Shown one piece after another: positions 8,901 through 18,000 of a stretch of 23,986 bases of DNA (position 1 is the first letter of the stretch; each line of letters opens with the position of its first letter). Source of the DNA: a virus. A program made the position numbers and the translations under genes. The stretch spans positions 1-23,986 of IMG/VR virus record IMGVR_UViG_3300027906_000153, one strand, 5' to 3'. The notes beneath the pieces were generated by a model. That model had not been told where the DNA came from and ran no database searches. It worked only from the letters and a program-made list of their open reading frames with translations.

Positions 8901-10224
8901 TAATGAAAAATTAGCATTAAGTAATCCAATAGCAACTGATTTCCGAACAACATACCAAGAAGGAGATCAAGTAATCGTTGATAACGAACAGAGTTTTGAA
9001 GTTTCTTATGGTGAATTAAGATTAGAAAAATACATGACTGGAACAGTTGCATCAACATCAGCAAATGTTATTTCTATTATAGGACTAAAATCACCTAAGA
9101 CAATGACCGTACCTGCTACTTTTAGTGCTAATGCTAATTTTGTTGCAAATAGTGTAGTTACTCAAATAAGTGCCGAAACAGGTGGTCAAATACAAGGAAT
9201 TGTTTTAAGACATGAATTGGATGATTCGAACAACAATGTATTAATTTTACATTCATGTAATGGTCAATTTGATACTACCAGTAATGCTAATTCAACTACA
9301 GGAAATACGGCGGCAATTGATATTGATACATATAATTTGATATTAGAAGGAACTACAGGAGATTTAATAGGTGATCTCGTATTAGAAGAAGATGGAACAT
9401 CAATTATTGGTTTACAGGATAGTATATATCGAAACAATGAGGCAGTTACAACTTGTTCATTTGATTATGTGAAGTCTAACGCAATCTTTGGAGTTGGTAC
9501 AGATTTTCAAGCAGATTTTAGAATAGACGATAGAATAAAAGTAATATCGACATCTGAAGAAACAAAAGTTCTTGAAATCATTAATTCATCTTGTTTGATT
9601 GCAAATACACCGATAAGCACAGATACAGAATTTAATTTTATTTTGGAAGATGGTAATAATTTTATTACAAGTTCTGGAGAAACTGTAGTATTAAATGAAC
9701 TTGATCCTGTAGCAGTTAAATTTGATAATGAAGACATTCAACATTATCAGATGCATGAACCAACGGTAAGAGGAACAACTAATGTAAATGGAAGATTTAC
9801 AGGTAATGTAAGTTTAGTGGCATCAAATTCTTATTTTAGTATAGATTTGATGGTTGATGATGTTATTTCATTATCCTCTAATACGGCAGAAAGAGCAAAG
9901 ATATTAACAATAGATGGATCAACTTTAACTCTGAATAGAGCATTAGGTGATGGTACTAATAATCAATCTATAACTTTGCATTCATTAAGAAATTTTGATT
10001 TAGAAAGAAGTGAAGGAACTATATCTTTATCAAATCCTTATGATGGATCAAACAATTTTCTAAATTGTACAATTAATTCGACCGCTACAGGATTATTATT
10101 ACTTGAAGACGGAATAGGAACATCTAATGCGGCATACGTTGGAATTCGTTCAAATGAAGGTAAGTTTAAATTTGAAACATTAGCATCATTTGAAAACCAG
10201 ATTCCGAAGTATATTCAAACATAA
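5989..10224 (+). CDS. Large baseplate wedge protein in the gp7 position (1411 aa)
   Basis: This gene lies between 6 and 8, where T4 has gene 7 (1032 aa); identity as gp7 rests on position and marine T4-like gene order, not on clear similarity to T4 gp7. Visible parts: an N-terminal helical segment with FSEFLKFYYKWMEAHE (about residue 38-53); a conserved block at about 159-247 with YRSKGTSTSYEFLFKSLYD followed by YYTPKLDLLKP and GDW; and a block at about 851-886 with FYQDYSYSLIANKQL and LLHPVGTKLFGEF. Between and after these lie beta modules: G-E-x-I-x-G-x-T-S-G-A units (about 98, 136, 265, 744), G-x-G-Y units (about 340-385, 795), an HGL module (658-714) and L-E-D-G-rich units from about 910 to the end. 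No good Shine-Dalgarno precedes the ATG, which is 1 nt after the gene 6 stop. Confidence 0.85.
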   Translation: MSEYDFLKDEENIKLLGKISNLVDSQLPQFVRDEGGNFSEFLKFYYKWMEAHELTIKEIVQDEFFVTLESEQGAFVLEDGSNLNLEGPRTDSSAYEKDEVITGLTSGAIGIVDRNSNTTSYKIYVTGETKTDFEPGELIQGTNNRTKGTVVSFYKNPVYASRTLLKSRDIDSVSTSMLDNFTKEFLVNLPISLSSDKGLLIKHIADVYRSKGTSTSYEFLFKSLYDIQNLTYYTPKLDLLKPSSGDWQQDKSIRIITDDPMSAFESHIVTGKQSGATGIVNRIEKFAAGVFNVTELFLTNITGTFVVGETVTSNEVEGVSGSGVTQGLLQSIRISGAGSNYRIDDKLTFSGGGGVEAKGKVTTVGSGSLTDFTIYDGGDGYVEDKALTVNNFATLGEGFAGKIKDVVDTFTFSQNEDIIGNFTSVVLNDLAFEMSGNTDSNVSDRLIDTLGFSKLDAGHIRTVQTTGTGSGYEAIPKISVVETSTAQFTENSVQILNLNSDPDALATTNAITDFFDPGEKIYANSGNKIGTFFGTVATEDTIKDPTRMRVKTIKFLDTLVTQKIPTAQRNDMLVNNSSYLGSSYPSVYHLQFVSGGASTVNTIKYRRGIDARELFNSANNNSKCDWYPTSGGVDVTGGYQTLSFGITGLTRDSSTATAITYGAHGLSNGQILAVSGANQTEYNGNATITVANSTAFTYTVSGSPASPATGTVTYNENVSVKFTLPFSHTTDDEYAFSTVDFISNEEVTGANSGAIASVNTGVAFSPGGELGNNSVIGVSAEDAGSGSIKSVLIQDVGVGFTSSPQITLPGLGANNATLNAVIGAVSSGTGVYLDENGQLSSSKKIIDSDFYQDYSYSLIANKQLNDYQEIIFKLLHPVGTKLFGEFTPDAVELNMGFDSRISFEGGDKALKEDGDDLLMEDSTDPKHKIVFNDNQNLSLGTVTITGNSDIMLGVANAYMISEASETLVTENNEKLALSNPIATDFRTTYQEGDQVIVDNEQSFEVSYGELRLEKYMTGTVASTSANVISIIGLKSPKTMTVPATFSANANFVANSVVTQISAETGGQIQGIVLRHELDDSNNNVLILHSCNGQFDTTSNANSTTGNTAAIDIDTYNLILEGTTGDLIGDLVLEEDGTSIIGLQDSIYRNNEAVTTCSFDYVKSNAIFGVGTDFQADFRIDDRIKVISTSEETKVLEIINSSCLIANTPISTDTEFNFILEDGNNFITSSGETVVLNELDPVAVKFDNEDIQHYQMHEPTVRGTTNVNGRFTGNVSLVASNSYFSIDLMVDDVISLSSNTAERAKILTIDGSTLTLNRALGDGTNNQSITLHSLRNFDLERSEGTISLSNPYDGSNNFLNCTINSTATGLLLLEDGIGTSNAAYVGIRSNEGKFKFETLASFENQIPKYIQT
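7960..8130 (+). repeat. HGL-type beta module, copy 3
   Basis: Residues 658-714 of the gp7-position protein: GAHGLSNGQILAVSGANQ, an E-Y-N-G turn and a C-terminal P-A-T-G-T-V-T-Y. It aligns end to end with 12889-13062. The similarity is partly visible in DNA, for example the shared GTTTCAGGAGCAA at 8008-8020 and 12937-12949. Confidence 0.75.
9781..9984 (+). repeat. GDG-NQ beta module, copy in the gp7-position protein
   Basis: Residues 1265-1332. The pattern is a V-D-D-V-I (VGD-like) turn, then A-E-R-A-K-I, S-T-L-T-L and finally ALGDGTNNQSI. It matches residues 419-481 of the 2301-aa protein (13291-13479), which has VGDSI, T-A-L-T-L and ALGDGSKNQKI in the same order and spacing. Confidence 0.65.
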
Positions 10225-10238
10225 ACTTTTTTAATTAG

Positions 10239-10246
10239 CATAAATA
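10239..10246 (+). promoter_or_regulatory. Putative T4-type late promoter for gene 8 (CATAAATA)
   Basis: The octamer CATAAATA has one mismatch to the T4 late consensus and fits the NATAAATA form. It is 5 nt (aacat) before the ATG at 10252, inside the only long spacer (27 nt) of the wedge block. There is no Shine-Dalgarno between it and the ATG. The 15 bases 10241-10255 are identical to 3582-3596 at gene 25. Confidence 0.7.
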
Positions 10247-10251
10247 AACAT

Positions 10252-12033
10252 ATGGCTAGATTAGTAACAACAAAATTTAAAATACATAACGCAGAACAAT
10301 TCATAGAATCCCTTAGTGAGACTACTGCAACAAATTTATATTTGTTTATCGGTAAGGTTCAGGAGTGGGGAGATGAAGATAATCCCCCTGCACCAAATGA
10401 GGCGTTAGCAAATACTACATTTTCTTATTGGGATCAAATGATTGCGGCCAAGAAAGTTACTGCTACAGATGTTAAACATATTCTTGCAAGAGAAGATTGG
10501 TCATCAAACTCGACATATACTGCATATACTCATAAAAATCCTGACCAATTAGCAAACAACTTTTATGTTCTTACTGAAGAAATGAATGTTTATAAATGTC
10601 TTCAAAATAATTTATCGAATGGAACATCTACTATTAAACCAACTGGTACAGGTACCGCAGTTATTGAGACTGCCGATGGTTATAAGTGGAAGTATATGTA
10701 TACCATTACTGCACAAGATACTTTAAAATTTGTAACTTCTGAATATTTTCCTGTACAACAAAGTGTTAGTGCTAAACAGGTTGCAGTAGAAGATGCCGCT
10801 ATTGACGGTCAAGTTGATATCATTAACAAACTATCAAATGGTGATTTTACAGTTACCTTTACTACAGGACCTACGAATGCAGTTGGAGATGATCAGGACT
10901 TTACTCCTGGAGAAGTTTTAATAGGACAAACATCAAATCAATATGGTACTCTTATTTCTCATGTTGCCGCGGCAAACAATTTGACATATAGACCATCTAC
11001 AGGAAATACTAAATTTATTAATGGAGAGGTGGTTCTGGGTGATACTTCTAATACAAGAGCAACAATTTCGATTGAACCACAGTCAACATATCAATTTGAT
11101 ACAGGACTTTTTGCAAGTGTGACAAATTCTACTGTATTACAGTTATCAACAAGTGCAAATAATAGTATAGATGGTTTATATGTAAATTCTACTATTTTTG
11201 TTGTAAACAACTCTGGACAAGGGGAACAGACTACAATTACACAATATGACTCCTTGCTTAGAAGAATAACAGTAGATCCTGCTTTTACAATTACACCAAA
11301 TGTTACTTCTGGATATGAAGTAACCCCATCAGTATCATTGAATGGTGATGGGACTGGATTTAAAGGTAGATCAAGAGGAAACGCAACTCATGGCGTAACA
11401 GAAGTAGTTGTTACTCAAAAAGGACAAAATTTTACTGTAGCAGAACCTACTATCTATGCTAATTCGTCACATGGAACAGGAGCAACTGCTGAAGTTGTCA
11501 TTGGACCTGTTGGTGGTCACGGTAAAAATTCTATTGAGGAATTGGGTGGAAATAGAGTTATGATTGATGTGCGTATATCAGGAAACGAATCTGGAAGATT
11601 TACAACATCTAATGATTTTAGACAAGTTGGATTAGTAAGAGATCCTTTACAAACTGCAAATAGTCTTGCATTTTTTACAGATTCTTTAACGGATCAATCA
11701 ACAACTTTAAAAGTTGGTGGTGTTGCAGGATCTTTTCAACCAGATGAAAAAGTATATTTAGGATCATCTTTAGCAGATAGTACCGCCAATGGGGTTGTTG
11801 TAGATTTTCTAAATAATAATACATTAAGAATAAATGAGGTTAAAGGAACCTTTGCTGATACTAATGTTGTGACAGGAGCAAATTCCAGTTCAACAGGAAC
11901 AATTTCAGAAGATGGTGTTTCAAAACCTGGAATGAAACCTTATAGTGGGGACATTCTTTACATAGAAAATAGAGCCAAAATTACTAGATTGCAGAATCAA
12001 GTAGAAGATTTTAAGATCGTATTGGAGTTTTAA
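10252..12033 (+). CDS. 8: Baseplate wedge subunit gp8
   Basis: A T4 gp8 homologue, the wedge protein that dimerises and binds gp7/gp10 and gp6. Family landmarks fit well: LYLFIGKVQEWGDEDNPPAP near residue 29, LAREDW near 79, YVLTEEMNVYKCLQNN near 103, DGYKWKYMYTI near 141 followed by SEYFPV, and the typical C-terminus DILYIENRAKITRLQNQVED before KIVLEF. T4 gp8 has 334 residues, this one 593. The extra part, about residues 210-560, holds G-E-V-x-x-G-x-T-S units (about 220, 258, 498) and a G-x-x-x-T-V-A-E-P-T-I unit near 385-425, modules also found in neighbouring proteins. The N-terminus MARLVTTKF resembles that of other gp8 proteins, so the start is credible although no Shine-Dalgarno is present and a late-promoter octamer lies only 5 nt upstream. 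Confidence 0.93.
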   Translation: MARLVTTKFKIHNAEQFIESLSETTATNLYLFIGKVQEWGDEDNPPAPNEALANTTFSYWDQMIAAKKVTATDVKHILAREDWSSNSTYTAYTHKNPDQLANNFYVLTEEMNVYKCLQNNLSNGTSTIKPTGTGTAVIETADGYKWKYMYTITAQDTLKFVTSEYFPVQQSVSAKQVAVEDAAIDGQVDIINKLSNGDFTVTFTTGPTNAVGDDQDFTPGEVLIGQTSNQYGTLISHVAAANNLTYRPSTGNTKFINGEVVLGDTSNTRATISIEPQSTYQFDTGLFASVTNSTVLQLSTSANNSIDGLYVNSTIFVVNNSGQGEQTTITQYDSLLRRITVDPAFTITPNVTSGYEVTPSVSLNGDGTGFKGRSRGNATHGVTEVVVTQKGQNFTVAEPTIYANSSHGTGATAEVVIGPVGGHGKNSIEELGGNRVMIDVRISGNESGRFTTSNDFRQVGLVRDPLQTANSLAFFTDSLTDQSTTLKVGGVAGSFQPDEKVYLGSSLADSTANGVVVDFLNNNTLRINEVKGTFADTNVVTGANSSSTGTISEDGVSKPGMKPYSGDILYIENRAKITRLQNQVEDFKIVLEF

Positions 12034-12036
12034 CGG

Positions 12037-15000
12037 ATGCCTAAATTAACACAAGATTTTAACATATCACCATATTATGATGATTTCAATGAAGTAAATA
12101 AATTTTACAAAGTTCTATATCGTCCTGGATATTCTGTTCAGGCAAGAGAACTAAACCAAATACAATCTATTCTTCAAAACCAATTAGAGAAGACAGGTGA
12201 TACTCTTTATCAAGATGGTTCTAGGGTCTTAGGTGCAGAACTTGTATTAAATAGTAAAATAAGTTCTTTGAAACTTCAGCCACAATATGCTGGTGCGGCT
12301 ATTGTCGCAAGTAATTTTGATGGTCGTATCATACAAGGTGTATCATCTGGTGCAAAAGCAGAAGTTGTAGTAAGTCAGGCATTCTCTACAACAACATTAG
12401 ATGTGTTAATGATTAATTATGTTGATGATACTAAATTCTTAGATAATGAAACGATTAACACAATTGATGAAGGAACAACATATTTTGCTCTTGTGGCAGG
12501 AGAAAACGAAGGTTTAACAGGAGCAGATACAACTACAAATTTAGCATCTGGCATAGGTTCTATAATTAGTGTTAATGAAGGATTATTCTATGTAGGCGGT
12601 TATTTTTTATATGTCTCTCCTCAATCTCTCATTTTAGATACTGTAAATAATAATCCTTCAAAAAGAGTAGGCTTGGCTATTGTAGAAACAATAGTTACGA
12701 GTATAGAAGATGCCGATCTTTTAGACAATGCTATAGGAACTCCTAACTATACCGCTCCTGGAGCAAATCGATATAAAATTGATTTGCAACTTGCTTCTAA
12801 AGATTATTATGATGAAGGAAAAACAATAGCATCTTCCGGTCTTACTTTTTCTGTAAACACAAAAGACAATAGATCAGGTACAGTAAGTATAACAACAACT
12901 ACTGACCACAACTTATCTGTTGGAGATACTATAGTAGTTTCAGGAGCAACTGAAGCAGAATACAATGGTAAATTTACGATTTCCGGAGTTGGATCAACTA
13001 CAACATTTTCTTATTTAATTCAAGGAAAACCTTCAACGCCTGCAACAGGTAGTCCAGAATATGTTAAAGGTGTTACTGATCCAATAACTAGAAGTGCAGA
13101 TAATGATTTTATTGAATTATTGAGACTTGAAAATGGTGAAAAAATTGAAGAAGTTAAATTTCCTGTTTTAGGTAATATAGAAAAGATTTTAGCACGAAGA
13201 ACATTTGATGCTTCAGGAGATTTTACTGTTAGACCATTTTTACTTGATGTTGTAGATCATAAGATAGGAGGAACTGCAACTGAAAGAACAGTAAGTAACA
13301 CAAGTACAACTGTTACTGCAAATGGTGCTAATTTTATTGCTGATGTAAATGTAGGTGATTCTATATTTTATTCTGGTAATACAATGAAAACTGCTGAAGT
13401 TGCAGGAGTAACAAATACAACCGCTCTTACACTAACTACTGGATCTGCATTAGGTGATGGAAGTAAAAATCAAAAGATAGGAATTTCATCAAAAGTAACT
13501 GCGGAAATGAGTGCAGGAAAAGCATATGTAAAAGGTTTCGAATTTGAAACGATTACTCCTACATATATTAATTTAAATAAAGCAAGAGATACAGAATCAG
13601 TTACCGCAGAAAAGCAAGGAGTGGAGTTTGGTCCTTATGCAGTTGTATCAGATGTTGTTTCTAATACTGCTTGGGAATTAGGAGTAAATGCTTCAACTAT
13701 TAATGCAACATCTGGTGGTACAGGAATGGACCTAATGGATTTGCATTGTGTTAAATGGCCCGCAACAAGTTATTGTCATGGATCAGTATCAGCAAATGCT
13801 ATTATTTCTACTTCTAATGGAGCATTTAAATATGTCGCAATCGATACAACAAGTGCGGCAACAATTGCAAATACAAAAATAGGAACAGTTAGACTAAGAC
13901 AATTAGATCACAAAAAAGGAAGGTCTTCTACTGTTAGTTCTGAATTTGGATATGGAGCAGATGCAAACGGAACTTATCATATAAAATTTCCAGCAGTTTT
14001 TGATGCCCATTTATTTGATTTTAGATTTTCTAAAGTAGAAGGAACTGTAGAAGCGGCCATAGCCGCAAATTCATCTCTTGTCAATTTAAGAGAAACCGCT
14101 AATGCTCATCCATCTTCTACAATTTCAACCACTGCAATATATCCTACTGTAAATGCATTATACGGATCAACAATAACAGTTAATACTTCTTATTTGGGTG
14201 TTAATAGTTCAGACACAAGAAAAATTATTGCTTGGACAGGTGCAAATTCACAAGCCGCTATGGGATTTGATTTAAACGGTGATGGGTCTGCTCAAGCATC
14301 CGCTTATACTGCACAACTAGAAACTCCACTAACACAACCTACACAAGCAGATACTACTTATTCTTTAAATTTCGGAGTTAAAGATATCAGTTCAATTGCT
14401 ACTTCATCAGGTACAACAATAACTAAGGCGATGAACATTGATATTAGTGGAAAAGATGATGCAACTGAAACAGGTAATACTGTATTGTTTGACAATAGTG
14501 AAGATCAAAGGTCTCTATTATTTCCTTTTCAAAACAAAACACTTGGAAGTTTGACAAAAGCATCTTATAAATTAAAAAGGTCTTTTACTACAACTCTTAC
14601 TGGTAACTCTGCAACTCTAACGGCATCAGAAGCAGGAGAGGTATTTTATCCCGCATCTGGAGCAGGAAATGTTTCTGGTACTGTAGCAGATTCTAATTAT
14701 CAAGTTTTTATTCCTGGAGAAGGAGATTATGTAGAGTTTAGTAATACTTCAGGTTCTTCTTTAGGAGATGGTAGATACATTTCATTAAATGATGACGGTG
14801 ACCAATTAACAATTAACGTACAATCAACTACTTCAGGTGCAAAAGATTATAGTGCTAATACTATTTGGGTTTATGCGACAATGATGTATAAAGCGGCTGG
14901 AGCAACGAGGTCTAATGGTGGTATCGGAACAAAGACTTTAGTTTCAGGAAATGTTACTGTTTCTAATGTGGGCCCATCATCTACAAATACGATTCAAGCA

Positions 15001-18000
15001 AATTCTGGACAGATTTATATGGGAACATCAATAAATGTTGTTCCTGGTGTAGCAAATAGTTTAAAAATAGCAGATATTAAAAATTTAGTTGCAGTTGTAG
15101 ATTCATTAAATCCAACTAAAGAACTTACTAATGCTATGATTTCCGCGGCCGTTAGTGAAGGAGCGGCGAATGCTCATAATATAACTAGCAAGTTTGTATT
15201 TGATAATGGACAAAAAGACAATTATTATGATTATGGTACTATAACTTTAAAAACTGGACAAGACAAACCAGTTGGACAAGTAATAGCAATTGTAGATTAT
15301 TATAATCATACAGGTTATGGACCATTTACAGTAGACTCTTACATTTATGCGGGATCAGGAAATACATTATATGATGATGTTCCTTCATATACAAGTCCAA
15401 CAACTGGTGTTAAAGTAGAGTTAAGAGATATGATTGATTTCAGACCTAAAAGATTAGGATATGAAACTTCTGATGGAGTCAAATCTCAAACAAACGATAT
15501 TACTGCTACTGCAAATGTGTTTAATGAAAAGGCAATGCCTGATTACGATTATACATTTGATACAGATTATGAATATTATATTCCTAGAAAAGATAAGATT
15601 GTATTAAACAGAGATAAAACATTTAGTGTTCTTGAAGGTGTATCAGATAAGTTTCCACAATTACCTGCTGATGATGACGATTCAATGACATTGTATAATC
15701 TTGAAATGCCAGCATATACTTTTAATTCGGATGATATAAAAGTAAACTATGTTGATAATAAAAGATTTACAATGAGAGATATTGGTAAACTTGAAAGAAG
15801 AATTGAAAATCTTGAATATTATGTGTCTCTCAGTTTGTTGGAAAAAGAAGCAGATGGTTTAATTATTACAGATGCCAATAATCAAGATAGATTTAAAAAC
15901 GGCATTCTTGTTGATCCATTTGGAGGTCACAATATCGGAGATGTATTTAATCCAGATTATGCTTGTGCGATTGATTTTGAAAATAAACATTTAAGGCCTG
16001 GATTTAGTTCAGATTTACATAGAATGAATTTTAATGCAAATTCATCTGGTGGTACTGCCTTTTCAACCTTAGTAAACAATTCTGGAATATTAACTCTTCC
16101 ATTTGCGGCAAATACTTTTATACAAATGCCTCTTACAGGAACGAATGAAGGAAAGAATATTCAAAAAACTTTAAAGATAAATCCTTTCTCGGTTCAAAAT
16201 TATATTGGACAAATGAAATTAGATCCTTATAGTGATATTTGGTATGATCAAACGAGTAAGGTTACTGTTAAAGTTAATGTAGAAGGACAGTATGATGGAT
16301 GGAATTCAAGTGCATTAACTAATAAAGGTCATGGTACTCATTGGAATGATTGGGAAGAAATTTGGTCTGGCGCACAGATTAATAAGAATGTTAAAGAGGG
16401 TATTAGAGATGTTGGTGATGTAGGTACTAATGATAGAAAAGCAAAAACAACTAATCAAACAAAAACATTAACTGGATTAAGTACAGGAAGTGTTCCAGAA
16501 AAAATAATTAAAACTATTGGAAACAAAGTAGTTAATTTAAGTGTAATACCAAAAGTAAGACAACAGACAGTATCCTTTATTGCTAAAGGTTTAAAACCTA
16601 ATCAAAATGTATATGCATATTTTGGCGATAGAAATGTTAGTGCAAATGTTAAACAGGCCACACTTTGCGGTTTATCTAATGTAAGTACATCTAATGTATT
16701 TCGAACAACTCCAGGAAATTTTGAGCAAGTTACAATTCAAGGTTCTGGTGCGAATGCTGGAAATACTGCTAAAATTGTTTACATGGGTGATAGAAATACA
16801 CAAAATAATGTTACAGTATTGCTTACTGACTTGTCTACCGAAGCCGCTTTTTCTTCCGGAGCAGTAATACGAGGAGATCAAACTGGTGCGAATGGTGCTA
16901 TCTCTACAATTGTAAAATACGGATGGGAAGATTCACAACTTAGAGTTTCTAATGATGGGGTTGTTGGTGGTGAATTTAATATTACACCAGACACTTATAC
17001 AGGATCACAAAATCTGTTTAGAATAACTGATGAACCAGATAATATTCCTGCTCTAACAACTTCAGTTGCAGAAGATATATTTTATTCTGCAGGAGTAATT
17101 GATGCTAAGAATGAATTAGGATTGATCTCACCTAGACCATTTATTTCTAGGCGTGAGAATATGAAAGAAGAAAGAGTTACTAGATCCTCTTCTGATGGAA
17201 GGGCATCAAAGTCTACAGATTATATGAATCCAATGGCTCAAACTTTCTTTGTCGATAAAAATTTATATCCTGCAGGAGTTTTCATTGATTCAGTAACATT
17301 ATTTTTTAATTCAAAAGATACGGCAGTAGGAACAAAAACACCTGTTAATTTACAGTTACGACCTATGGTTAATGGGATGCCAAGTACATCATTGATTATA
17401 CCTGGAAGTGAAGTTGTATTAACTCCTGGAAAAATTACTGCAAATACAAGTACGCCAGTTGCAAACACATCAGGTGGTTTTCCAGAAGGATTTTTAGGAA
17501 ATTCAGGAACTGCAAATAAAAGTAATTCTAATAGAGGATCAAGAACACAGTTTAAATTTGATCATCCTATCTATCTTGCTCCAGATGAATATGCAATTTG
17601 TTTACAGACAAATAGTAGTTCGTATAAAATATATGGTTTTGAATATGGTGCATTTCATACAGGAACATCAAAGAAAATAACAAAGCAACCTTATATTGGA
17701 AGTTTCTATAAACCTTCAAATGCAGGTGTTTGGGAAGAAGTGTTAGACTCAGGACTAATGTTTCAATTAAATCGATGTGAATTTACTTCTTCAAATGCAT
17801 ATGCTAGACTGGATAATTCAGATATTTCCGCGGCCAATGGTTCTTCAAATACATCATTCGATTCATTTAATTTAATGACAGAAGTATTGGAGTTTGCAAA
17901 TACATTCACAGAATTTAAATATTTTGCTACAGATGTTGCTGGTGCAACAAAAGGTACTGCAACTAAGTTTAAGTTGAATAAAAATGTTGAACTTAAAAAA

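Noticed and set aside
10225-10251. Intrinsic terminator after the gp7-position gene because of the T run
   Set aside because: The T run (ctttttttaat) has no stable GC-rich stem before it.
10966-17836. Three CCGCGG sites in very AT-rich DNA as a possible special signal
   Set aside because: All three arise where an Ala-Ala pair follows a codon ending in CC; they are a by-product of avoiding GCWGC.
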